Source: Gordonia hirsuta DSM 44140 = NBRC 16056 | Lineage (GTDB): Bacteria > Actinomycetota > Actinomycetes > Mycobacteriales > Mycobacteriaceae | Reading direction: 5' to 3' | Length of the DNA: 64,000 bases | Assembly (NCBI RefSeq): GCF_000333015.1 | Contig: NZ_BANT01000006.1 | Span: 28,800 to 92,799 of the forward strand | Part shown: one piece after another, positions 8,238 through 15,727 of the stretch | Layout: every line of letters starts with the position of its first letter | Numbering within the stretch: the first letter of the stretch is position 1 | Notes under the pieces: model-generated | Seen by the model: the letters and a program-made list of their open reading frames with translations, nothing else | The model's database searches: none | Told to the model about the DNA's origin: nothing | Position numbers and translations under genes: made by a program

Positions 8238-8606
8238 TCAGATCACCTCCGGAGCCAGCGACACGATCTTCATGAAGCGCTTGTCGCGCAGTTCGCGGCC
8301 CACCGGGCCGAAGATGCGCGTGCCACGCGGCTCGGTCTCGTTCTTGAGGATGACGGCAGCGTTCTCGTCGAACTTGATGTACGAGCCGTCCGGGCGGCGG
8401 CGCTCCTTGGCGGTGCGCACGATGACCGCCTTGACGATCTCGCCCTTCTTGACGTTGCCGCCGGGGATGGCGTCCTTGACGGTGGCGACGATCACGTCAC
8501 CCACGCCGGCGTAGCGGCGCTTGGATCCGCCGAGCACCCGGATGCAAAGGACTTCCTTGGCACCGGTGTTGTCGGCGACCCGCACGCGCGATTCCTGCTG
8601 AATCAC
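8238..8606 (-). CDS. rplN: 50S ribosomal protein L14
   Basis: A 122-aa protein with the L14 core: [32 protein letters not shown], and the C-terminal [23 protein letters not shown] chose GTG at 8606, which gives the standard length and is preceded on the minus strand by AAGGAG at 8 nt spacing. An in-frame upstream extension to 8804 adds 66 non-homologous residues and is rejected. It is the first gene of this ribosomal run; the promoter must lie in 8607-8887. Confidence 0.96.
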   Translation of the reverse strand: MIQQESRVRVADNTGAKEVLCIRVLGGSKRRYAGVGDVIVATVKDAIPGGNVKKGEIVKAVIVRTAKERRRPDGSYIKFDENAAVILKNETEPRGTRIFGPVGRELRDKRFMKIVSLAPEVI

Positions 8607-8887
8607 TAGTGGTCTCCTTGACCTGGCTAATTCTGTACGCCGGATTTCCGACCCGACGTACACGGTCCGTCGCCACCGAACACGCGCCTGCCTGGGATTT
8701 CGCCGCTTGCGCGGGCGGAATCCCAGTGGGTTCACGAGCCGATTCGCGGTGCACGCACCGCAGGCAACCGTTTCAGTGTAGGCGTCAGTGCAGGTCGACG
8801 CCAAATCCGGTCACCTGCCGGTACGACGACGTCGCCGCCCCGCGGCACCGGCACCCCAGGCTCGCGCCCGGATGCCGGGAACGGCCA
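8607..8887 (-). promoter_or_regulatory. Leader and promoter region of rplN operon
   Basis: This 281-nt gap separates the MBL-fold gene from rplN, both on the minus strand. It must contain the rplN promoter and leader. A near-palindrome GCGGTGC-AC-GCACCGC lies at 8746-8761. I do not recognise a known ribosomal-protein binding structure or a convincing -35/-10 pair. Confidence 0.35.
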
Positions 8888-9964
8888 TCAGGGCCGGTTC
8901 ACCGGGATGCTGACCCGATCGGGGTTCAGATAGTCGGCGGGGTCACGCAGATACCGAACCTGCGGGGAATGGTCGATCGTCTTCAGGGCGGCGAAGAAGG
9001 CCGCTTCCCGGCCGGTGGCCGGGGTGGCCAGGACCGGGAACCAGTCGTCGTGGTGACTGGGCACGAACACGGTGGCGCCGACCGCGTCGATGTAGGCCAT
9101 CGCATCGTGCAGGCCGTTGGCGATCTCGTTGAATCCCTGGATCGCACCGACGTGCAGATCCACCGGTCCCAGCCGGCGCAGCGCCGCCAGGATCGCCGGG
9201 CCGGCCGGGTCGTGGCTCACCGGGCCGACCGAGTCGTGCCACAGGACCGAGGTGCCGCCGACGGTGAACTTGTAGGCCATGCTGCCGCCCTCGGGGTCGT
9301 TCAGGTGCGGGGCCAGTCGCGCCAGTTCGGCCGGGCCGGGCGGATCGGTGAGCAGCTTGTCGCTCGGCGGCAGCGGCAACAGCGGCGGCAACGCCCCGGT
9401 GGGCGCCTTGATCTGCGAGTGCAGGTGCCGCAGGGCGGTCACCTCGATGCCAGGCAGCCCCCGGTAGGTGGTGGTGCTCGCCGGACGTGCCCCGGCCGCA
9501 CTGACCACATCGCAGCGCAGGGCCGCGTCCTGGCCGCGGAAGAAGCCGCAGTGCTCGGCCGAGCCGACCAGGCGGGCACCGGAGGCGCGGGCGATGTCGA
9601 CCGCGTCGGCGGCGTGGTCGAAGTGGGCGTGCCCGATGAAGATGTGCGACGGCTTGAGCGCCGCCAGCTGCGCCGGGGTGGTCGGCACGTGCCTGGGGTA
9701 GACGTTCGGCACCCAGGCGTCGACCAGGAACACCTGTCCGCCCATCGCGACGGCGAAGTTGGCCACCCCGAACCAGGAGAACAGGACGCGGTCGGCACGC
9801 ACGGCGCCGGTGGCCTGGTCCACGTTCGTGGCCCCGAAGACCGCGGTGCGGGCGGCCACCAGTTCACTCGCCGCGTCGGCCCGGCCGGCCGGGAGAGCCC
9901 CTCCGGCCACGGTCGAACCGACCAGAGCCAGGACCATTCCGAGAACGACGAGCACACGACGCAT
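8888..9964 (-). CDS. Exported metallo-beta-lactamase-fold hydrolase
   Basis: A 358-aa protein. The N-terminus has a cleavable-type signal peptide (MRR, hydrophobic residues 4-22, Ala-rich end near residue 31). The metal-binding motif HxHxDH is present as GHAHFDHAAD with His112, His114, Asp116 and His117. Further candidate ligands are the His in LWHDSVGP and the two His in VPSHHDDW near the C-terminus. It is probably a periplasmic or surface phosphodiesterase, lactonase or similar hydrolase; the fold does not fix the substrate. It stands alone between a terminator at 9997-10037 and the rplN leader. It lacks features of a true beta-lactamase. Confidence 0.82.
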   Translation of the reverse strand: MRRVLVVLGMVLALVGSTVAGGALPAGRADAASELVAARTAVFGATNVDQATGAVRADRVLFSWFGVANFAVAMGGQVFLVDAWVPNVYPRHVPTTPAQLAALKPSHIFIGHAHFDHAADAVDIARASGARLVGSAEHCGFFRGQDAALRCDVVSAAGARPASTTTYRGLPGIEVTALRHLHSQIKAPTGALPPLLPLPPSDKLLTDPPGPAELARLAPHLNDPEGGSMAYKFTVGGTSVLWHDSVGPVSHDPAGPAILAALRRLGPVDLHVGAIQGFNEIANGLHDAMAYIDAVGATVFVPSHHDDWFPVLATPATGREAAFFAALKTIDHSPQVRYLRDPADYLNPDRVSIPVNRP

Positions 9965-9996
9965 AGCCGTGAGCCTAGTGGGCGCGCCGGCGGAAA

Positions 9997-10037
9997 CGAC
10001 GAGGACCCGCGAGCCTGATGCTCGCGGGTCCTCGTCG
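9997..10037 (-). terminator. Perfect 18-bp hairpin after the LuxR-type gene
   Basis: CGACGAGGACCCGCGAGC (9997-10014), loop CTGAT, and its exact complement (10020-10037). On the minus strand it follows the stop of the regulator at 10079 by about 40 nt and is followed by TTT, a good intrinsic terminator. Confidence 0.85.
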
Positions 10038-10078
10038 CACCCCTCGTTTCGCCGATCGGCACTGGGCCGATCTCCCGA

Positions 10079-10447
10079 TCACCAGTCGGCGACGGTGGTG
10101 TACCCGTCCTGCAACGCGCGGGCCAGCAGGTGCGCCTTGGTCGGCGCCGGCCGGTCCACGGCGTTGTACTTGTTGCGAATCCGCGAGACATGCGTGCTGA
10201 CCGTCGACACCGAGATGAACAGCCGGGCTGCGGCCTCTTCCTTCGAGTCTGCGGCCAGCCAGGCCAGGAGCACCTCGACCTCGCGACGCGACAGCGCCGG
10301 GCGATTCAGCGGACGTGCGTCCTGCGACCGGAAGGCCGCGATATCGGTGACGATTCCGGATGTGGCTGCTGCCCCGGTTCCGCGCATCGCGGATGCGACG
10401 CCCCTCGCATCGAACTCGATGCCCTCCGGTGTTACTGCTGCCGTCAC
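10079..10447 (-). CDS. Receiver-less LuxR-type transcriptional regulator
   Basis: A 122-aa protein. The C-terminal 65 residues are a LuxR/NarL helix-turn-helix (LSRREVEVLLAWLAADS, then SVSTVSTHVSRIRNKY). The N-terminal 50 residues are a short unrelated segment without phospho-acceptor Asp, so it is not a response regulator. The ending RIRNKYNAVDRPAPTK is strikingly like RIRQKYADAGRPTRTK of the response regulator at 13040-13729, so the two output domains are related and may bind similar sites. I chose GTG at 10447, preceded by AAGGGGA at 7-8 nt; a TTG 36 nt upstream is weaker. It lies downstream of the kinase operon but in its own unit. Confidence 0.8.
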   Translation of the reverse strand: MTAAVTPEGIEFDARGVASAMRGTGAAATSGIVTDIAAFRSQDARPLNRPALSRREVEVLLAWLAADSKEEAAARLFISVSTVSTHVSRIRNKYNAVDRPAPTKAHLLARALQDGYTTVADW

Positions 10448-10757
10448 CTGTGTTCCCCTTACACTCCCCGACCCAAATATCAACGTGCCCTTGCGTTTTC
10501 GCTGCAGGGCAGACGACGCCTCAAAGGCAACTCACAGGTTAGGAACAGGTTGCGCCGCGAACTAGACCCAGAAATAGGGACACGTGTGCGCACGTGAACC
10601 GCGCCGGGTCAATCGTTCGGTCAGACGACACCGGTCCGGGCGGTACTTACCCGCTGGTCAGCAGCGGTCCGGCCGACGCCGGGCGGCCGGCGGCCCACCT
10701 CACCCGAATCCGGCAAATGAGACCTATACCACTGCGATTCGGGACCTTCGGCCTCGA
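10448..10757 (-). promoter_or_regulatory. Control region of the receiver-less regulator with repeats
   Basis: This 310-nt stretch has no gene. Near the regulator it holds ACAGGTT at 10534-10540 and again at 10545-10551, a direct repeat with an 11-bp period, one helical turn, as expected for a dimeric activator site. At 10581-10596 CACGTG occurs twice around TGCG. At 10703-10743 the octamer CCCGAATC and its complement GATTCGGG enclose a 25-nt loop, a possible weak terminator of the operon ending at 10758. No clear -35/-10 pair was identified. Confidence 0.45.
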
Positions 10758-11795
10758 TCACGGAGCCGATTCAGGCCCGCGGCGGCGTGCCCGGCCGTCC
10801 AGCGCGAACTCTCGGCGACTGCGGTGGTCTGGTGCATCCACGGCGATGGTCGCCAGCAGGTCCCGGCCGGCGGGCAGGATCCGCACTGTCACACTGCTGT
10901 GCGCACCGGACCGCTTCAGTGCGGCGACGGCGTCCTGGCGCAACGGCCCGAGCAGTTCCGTGGGAGCCGAATGCTCCGCCGGCGCCACCAGGGTCCAGTC
11001 GTGGTCGTCGAGCAATACCACCCGGGCTCCACGGGCACGAGCGTCCCAGGCGGCCGCCGCCACCTCCGGCACGTCCAGGCCCGGAGCGCGGATCCGATCG
11101 CGCAGATTCGCCTCGACCAGACCGCAGCGCACGATGACGTCGGCATCCAGCGCGCGGCCCGAGGAGATCCGCTCGAGCAGGGGACGAGCGCGCTGCCCCA
11201 GATACTCCAGTTGCTGGTCACGCACCGCCAGCGCCGCCTGCTGGGCCGCCGCCGCTGCGCTCTGGCGTTCGGCCTGCGCGCTGAGCGCATAGATCTGGCG
11301 GGCGCGGGGCCGCACGATCGCGGCGAAGAAGGTCGCCATCAGCAGCACCGCGAAGTTCGGCGCCAGCGCATCGATCAATGAGGGCGCGGGAGCACGGACC
11401 CGGTCGAGCACCACGACCAGTGCGGTGGCGACGACGAAGACCGGCCAGACCACCCACACCCGTCCGCGCACACAGACGAAGCCGAAGACGATGGCCAGCA
11501 TTCCCGAGGCCGTGGCCGAGGCCCAGTTCGGTTCGGCGGTGGTGGCGAAGGCCACCAGCACCAGCCCGATCACCGGCAGTGTCACGCAGACCGCGGTGGC
11601 CGGCCATCGGAGGGGATCGCCCGGTGCGGCCAGCAGGACCAGCGCGGCCACCGCGTCGAGTCCCATCGCCAGCAGATACAGCCACGGGTGGACCACTCCG
11701 GCTGAGGCCAGCCCCAGAACGGTGGAACCGGCCACGACACCCGCGGCCAGCAGGTACATCCCCGGCAGCCGGAGCCCTACCGGCGGGGCGCTCAC
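10758..11795 (-). CDS. Membrane protein partner of histidine kinase (copy 1)
   Basis: A 345-aa protein. The first 165 residues hold about six hydrophobic segments. An Ala/Gln/Glu-rich helix (about 170-200, including QAERQSAAAAAQQAALAVRD) looks like a signalling coiled coil. The soluble C-terminal part (about 200-335) contains LVEANLRDRIRAP and ARARGARVVLLDD. The architecture mimics a histidine kinase, but no H-box or ATP-binding motif is visible. The GTG start overlaps the stop of the upstream kinase (GTGA, 11792-11795), so both are made together. A paralogue with the same layout lies at 14606-15727. Its role as co-sensor or kinase regulator is inferred from this arrangement. Confidence 0.65.
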   Translation of the reverse strand: MSAPPVGLRLPGMYLLAAGVVAGSTVLGLASAGVVHPWLYLLAMGLDAVAALVLLAAPGDPLRWPATAVCVTLPVIGLVLVAFATTAEPNWASATASGMLAIVFGFVCVRGRVWVVWPVFVVATALVVVLDRVRAPAPSLIDALAPNFAVLLMATFFAAIVRPRARQIYALSAQAERQSAAAAAQQAALAVRDQQLEYLGQRARPLLERISSGRALDADVIVRCGLVEANLRDRIRAPGLDVPEVAAAAWDARARGARVVLLDDHDWTLVAPAEHSAPTELLGPLRQDAVAALKRSGAHSSVTVRILPAGRDLLATIAVDAPDHRSRREFALDGRARRRGPESAP

Positions 11796-13027
11796 GGCCT
11801 GCTCCAGTCAAGCCGTACGACGGTGCCGCGGCCCACGGTGCTCTGGATCTGTGCGCTGGCGCCGGGCACCTCGGCCAGCCGGGACCGGATGCTCACCCTG
11901 ATCCCGAGCCTTTCCGGCGGCACCTGCGCCGGATCGAAGCCGACACCGTTGTCGGCGACCGACACCGCGATCTGCTCCTCGGCGGGCTCGATCAGGATCA
12001 CCCGTTCGGCATCGGGTCCGGCGTGCAGCACCGAGTTGCGCAGCGCCTCGCCCATCGCCTCGGTCATCGCCCGGATCACCGGCTCGGGGTAGCGCGCGAC
12101 GGTGCGGTCTAGCTGTTCCGGCGCATGCACTCCGATCGGCACGTCCGCGTCGATGGTCGCAGCCAGGGTCCGCATCCGCGCGACCGCCTCGTTCACGCTC
12201 AGCTGCCCGTCGATCACCCCCTCTGCCGCGGCCAGTTCGTCGAGTTCGCCGAGGACATCGCGTGCCTGTCGAGGCAGGCGCGGATCGTCGGGGTGCCCTT
12301 TGGCGGCGACCAGAGTGGCGATCACCCGGTCATGGATGAGCGCATCGATGCGGGAGCGTTCGGAGTTGCGGGCGGCGGCCGAGGCCGAGGCGGTGGCCGC
12401 GGCGACCGCGGCGGCGCGGGTGCGATCCAGGATCCCGCCCATCCGCACCACCAGCGCGGTGACCACGACGAACGACACGGTGAACAGGACTGTCCAGGCC
12501 GCTTCGCTGATCACCGTGGTGTCGACGACGTCGTCGGTGCGCCCGGCCGCGGTGATCGCCGCGTTCAACGCCGAGCACAGCACCAGCGTGACCAGTGCTG
12601 CCCGCAGCCGGTACAGCGCCACCGCCATGGCCGGCAGGCCCGCGAAGGTACTCAGCCAGGAGACTCGTACGTCGGCCACCGGCTCACCGGACCAGGCGGC
12701 AAACCACAGCAGACCGGCCAGCAGATAGCCGGCCGCGCACGAGTACACCAGCGGCTGCAGGTACCGCTGCCCCGTCGACACCGAAGCCACGACCAGCAGA
12801 GTGAAGCCGGGCCCGAAGGCCAGGACCACCGCGATCGGCGTGAACCAGGGCGCGACCAGACCGGGCGGCTGCCCCAGCGCGGGGATCGTGATCAGGAAGT
12901 AGGCGGCGAAGCCGACGCCGATGAAGCGCGCCATCACCGTGGCGATGCGGGCGTCCTCGGCTCCCCCTCGCTCCGGCGGCCGACGGTACGGCGTCCAGCG
13001 ATCCTGCGTTATCGCAGACGAGTCCAT
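11792..13027 (-). CDS. NarL-family sensor histidine kinase
   Basis: A 411-aa membrane kinase. Residues about 30-190 hold five or six membrane segments. The dimerisation/phospho-acceptor helix reads ERSRIDALIHDRVIATL with His232 as the likely phosphorylated residue. The ATPase domain follows: N-box EALRNSVLHAG, G1 box VADNGVGFDP, and a G2-like SIRSRLAEVPGASAQI segment. Residues between the membrane part and the H-box are Ala-rich and coiled. It lies 12 nt after the response-regulator gene and overlaps the membrane-protein gene by 4 nt, so the three form an operon. The signal is unknown. Confidence 0.85.
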   Translation of the reverse strand: MDSSAITQDRWTPYRRPPERGGAEDARIATVMARFIGVGFAAYFLITIPALGQPPGLVAPWFTPIAVVLAFGPGFTLLVVASVSTGQRYLQPLVYSCAAGYLLAGLLWFAAWSGEPVADVRVSWLSTFAGLPAMAVALYRLRAALVTLVLCSALNAAITAAGRTDDVVDTTVISEAAWTVLFTVSFVVVTALVVRMGGILDRTRAAAVAAATASASAAARNSERSRIDALIHDRVIATLVAAKGHPDDPRLPRQARDVLGELDELAAAEGVIDGQLSVNEAVARMRTLAATIDADVPIGVHAPEQLDRTVARYPEPVIRAMTEAMGEALRNSVLHAGPDAERVILIEPAEEQIAVSVADNGVGFDPAQVPPERLGIRVSIRSRLAEVPGASAQIQSTVGRGTVVRLDWSRP

Positions 13028-13039
13028 CGGAACGGACCG

Positions 13040-13729
13040 CTAGTCCGGCCGCGACCGGTGCGGCATCGGCAGCCAGCCGTCTTCGACGGCGCGTTTGAAC
13101 AGGTCCAGTTTGGTGCGGGTGGGCCGGCCGGCGTCGGCGTACTTCTGCCGGATCCGCTTAAGATACTCGTTGACGGTGTCCGCGGCCACGCCGAGTTCCT
13201 CGCCGACGCTGACCGAGGTGCCGCCGGAGGCGTACAGGGTCAGGACCCGCTGCAACTGCGGGCTCAATGCCACCGCATCCAGATTGGGGTCACCGTCGAT
13301 GGCGGCGGCCCACTCGGTGGTGAGCACCTCCTGGCCGCGGCCGCCGGCGCGCACAGCACCGAGGATCTCCTCCTCCGGCGCGGATTTGAGGACCACGCCG
13401 AGGGTTCCTGCGCGGGCCGCCGAGCGCAACAGGTCCGGGTGCTCGCCAGAGGTGTAGACGACGGTGCCGATGCCGTGTTCGGCCAGCCGCGCGACATTCT
13501 CCCGCGGCGAGGTCCCGTCCCCCAGCCGCAGATCCAGAATCACCACATCCAGATCAGTGGTCTGGGCCAGCAGATCGGCCACGGTCGCCGCCGAGGCCAC
13601 CAGGACCAGATCGTCGACGTCTTCGAGGATCCGTTCGATCCCCCACACCGGCGCCCGGTGATCGTCGACCATGCCGACCCGGACCACCTCGTCCGGCGCC
13701 GCAGGCGTCCCCATTTCCTTATCGTCCAC
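13040..13729 (-). CDS. NarL/FixJ-type response regulator
   Basis: A 229-aa DNA-binding regulator. The receiver domain (about 15-125) has the acidic pair Asp22-Asp23, the phospho-acceptor Asp66 in VVILDLRLGDG, Thr/Ser at 93-94 and Lys115 in VVLKSA. The C-terminal LuxR helix-turn-helix follows (LSPQLQRVLTLYASG, then AADTVNEYLKRIRQKY). It is the cognate partner of the kinase encoded immediately downstream. The start is GTG at 13729 or, with a closer AAGGAA, ATG at 13714; the choice changes only five residues. Confidence 0.88.
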   Translation of the reverse strand: MDDKEMGTPAAPDEVVRVGMVDDHRAPVWGIERILEDVDDLVLVASAATVADLLAQTTDLDVVILDLRLGDGTSPRENVARLAEHGIGTVVYTSGEHPDLLRSAARAGTLGVVLKSAPEEEILGAVRAGGRGQEVLTTEWAAAIDGDPNLDAVALSPQLQRVLTLYASGGTSVSVGEELGVAADTVNEYLKRIRQKYADAGRPTRTKLDLFKRAVEDGWLPMPHRSRPD

Positions 13730-13959
13730 GCCCCGCCCCTATCACTGCTGGCGACGGCGTTGCCGCGTCGCCTGAGATTCCATGTCGTCTCCGACTCGGT
13801 CTTCGCGCTGATTCTATCGAGCGGCTCGGACAGTTGACCGACTCGGCGCGAATTGGCGAATCCGGTTCCCCCAAAACAGGGACAGTGGGCCGGGTCTCGC
13901 CGGGCGCGCCTCCGCGCGGTAGGTTAGGGTCACCTGACACGTCCAGAGGAGGACTGAAG
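13730..13959. promoter_or_regulatory. Divergent promoter region between response regulator and lipoprotein
   Basis: This 230-nt gap drives the response-regulator operon to the left and the lipoprotein to the right. On the plus side TAGGTT (13920-13925) and the overlapping TAGGGT (13925-13930) both fit TANNNT, about 30-35 nt before the lipoprotein ATG, and AGAGGAGGA is a strong ribosome site. Confidence 0.45.
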
Positions 13960-14490
13960 ATGCAGAAGACTTTGCGTAAGCCCGTGCTGGCAGCGGCGGC
14001 CCTGGCCGCCGGTGCGGCGATCGCCCTGACCGGCTGCTCCAGCGACGACACCAAGGAGGCCGTCAGCAGCGCAGCGAGCTCGGCAACCGAGGCCGCCTCG
14101 TCCGCAGCCGATTCGGCCCAGGCTGCCGTGCAGGGCCTGGACGTCTCGAAGGCACAGGAGATCGTGCGCACCGCCGTCGACCCCGACACCCCGTCGGACC
14201 AGATCGGCGATGTGGTCGACGTGAGCACCCCGGGCACCGAGCAGGCCATCACCGGCTTCGCCAAGGGCGCCTCGCGGGCCGGCTACACCCCGGACATCTT
14301 CACCGTGAAGTCCGTGAAGTCCACCGACAAGGTCGACGGCAACGACGCCGCTACCGTGACCGTGGCTGTGGCTTCGCCGCACGCACCCGATCCGATCGAC
14401 CTGGACCTGGTGTACGTCAAGGTCGGCGACGACTGGAAGCTGTCGGCCGATGCCGTGACCCAGCTGTCAAGCATGGCCGAGCGCCGCTGA
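13960..14490 (+). CDS. Secreted lipoprotein
   Basis: A 176-aa protein. The signal peptide has a basic n-region, a hydrophobic core and a lipobox LTGC with Cys26. After it comes a Ser/Ala/Glu helix (about 28-65), then a small domain of about 110 residues with a final DLDLVYVKVGDDWKLSAD stretch. That last stretch resembles the end of low-molecular-weight cystatin-like or DUF4878/NTF2-like lipoproteins (a beta strand, then GDDWKL). ATG at 13960 has GAGGA 8 nt upstream. The gene stands alone between two minus-strand signalling operons and may belong to that sensory system, but this is only positional. Confidence 0.75.
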   Translation: MQKTLRKPVLAAAALAAGAAIALTGCSSDDTKEAVSSAASSATEAASSAADSAQAAVQGLDVSKAQEIVRTAVDPDTPSDQIGDVVDVSTPGTEQAITGFAKGASRAGYTPDIFTVKSVKSTDKVDGNDAATVTVAVASPHAPDPIDLDLVYVKVGDDWKLSADAVTQLSSMAERR

Positions 14491-14552
14491 CCCGGTAGCC
14501 GTCACTTCGCGACCGAGCGCCGCGTCGTTCCTCCACGGAGCGGCGCGGCGTT

Positions 14553-14587
14553 CCGCATCTGCGGGCGCCTGTCCGGCGGAGATGCGG
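14553..14587. terminator. Hairpin between convergent genes
   Basis: CCGCATCT (14553-14560) pairs with AGATGCGG (14580-14587), and an inner GCGCC/GGCG helix extends the stem. It lies between the end of the plus-strand lipoprotein and the end of the minus-strand membrane protein, so it can serve both. Confidence 0.6.
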
Positions 14588-14605
14588 GGGTGCCGAGGGT
14601 CGGCT

Positions 14606-15727
14606 CTAATCGGCCGGGGCCCAATGCAACCCGACCGGCGCCACCTGGCAGATCCACCGATGCTGGACCTCACCGTCGATCACGGTCAGCATGGCGACCG
14701 CATCGCGGCCCGGCGGCAGAATGCGGGCGATCACCGTTCCGGACTCCAGCTCGGTGACGGTGCGGATCAGTTCACCGTGCAGTGTGTCGGCCTCGCGGGC
14801 GGTGAGCCGGTCCAGGTCCAGTCCACCGTCGTCGAGCAGGTGGACCTGCGCCCCGCGTGAACGGGCGTTACGCACCGCCCACCGCACCCCTTCGCTGGTC
14901 CAGCCGCGGCCGCGAACCTCATCGCGCAGCGTGTTCTCGATCAGCCGGGCCGTCAGTGCCTGGTCTTCGCTCAGCGGTTCGCCGGCCGCGAACTGCTCCA
15001 GCAGCGGCCGGGCATCGTTTTCCAACATCGACAGCCGGCCGTCGCGTTCGGCGAGCGTGGCCGCAGACGCCGCCTCGACGGCGACCGCCTCCATCTCCCG
15101 CTCGCGCAGCGCACCCATCAGTGTCATCAACGGCCGCACCATCAGCGCGATGATCGTCGCCGGCAGCACCGTGGTGAGTACCCGATTGGTCATCGGCATC
15201 ATCTGACTCAGCGGTGCACCGTGATCCACCGTCCAGACCGCCGCCACGCCGAGGGAACCGGCCAGCGTCAGCCAAGCCAGTCCGCTGCGCCCGCGCAACG
15301 CCATGAAGCCGGCGACGATGGCTGTCATCGCCGGGGGTGCGGTCATCTGCATCCACCACTGTCCACCGTCGCCGGGCAGGTGCCACCAGGCCAGCGCCAA
15401 GGCCGCTAGCGCGGCGAGCACCAAGATGACCCCCGACCAGACCGGCAACGGATCAGCAGGGATCAGCAGACTGGTTGCGATCGCTGCCAATGCCAGCGCC
15501 AAAGCGGACAGCTGTGCCGTCCAGAAGCTCTCGATCACCTCGGCCCCGGCGGTGCTGGCGATGACCACCGTGTAGCCGATCGCAAGCAAGGTGATCGAGA
15601 ATGCGACGATCGGCGACCGCAAACCCAGAAGAGTCGGTAGATCCGGCACTCCCGACGCCGGTGCACGCACATCCGCACCCTCGGCTCTCGGAGGATGCGC
15701 GTGAATAGCGCTGGCGTTGTCGGTCAT
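14606..15727 (-). CDS. Membrane protein partner of histidine kinase (copy 2)
   Basis: A 373-aa paralogue of the protein at 10758-11795: about seven hydrophobic segments up to residue 195, a charged helix (LREREMEAVAVEAASAATLAERD), then a soluble domain with LIENTLRDEVRG and ARSRGAQVHLLDDGG in the same positions as copy 1. I chose ATG at 15727, which overlaps the kinase stop as ATGA and mirrors the GTGA overlap in copy 1; an ATG four codons earlier is also possible. No kinase motif is seen. It is probably a dedicated partner of the kinase encoded upstream. Confidence 0.65.
   Translation of the reverse strand: MTDNASAIHAHPPRAEGADVRAPASGVPDLPTLLGLRSPIVAFSITLLAIGYTVVIASTAGAEVIESFWTAQLSALALALAAIATSLLIPADPLPVWSGVILVLAALAALALAWWHLPGDGGQWWMQMTAPPAMTAIVAGFMALRGRSGLAWLTLAGSLGVAAVWTVDHGAPLSQMMPMTNRVLTTVLPATIIALMVRPLMTLMGALREREMEAVAVEAASAATLAERDGRLSMLENDARPLLEQFAAGEPLSEDQALTARLIENTLRDEVRGRGWTSEGVRWAVRNARSRGAQVHLLDDGGLDLDRLTAREADTLHGELIRTVTELESGTVIARILPPGRDAVAMLTVIDGEVQHRWICQVAPVGLHWAPAD

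Noticed and set aside
8607..8804. N-terminal extension of rplN by 66 codons
   Set aside because: L14 is 122 aa in this lineage, and GTG at 8606 has a good ribosome site. The extension is Arg/Cys-rich without similarity to L14.
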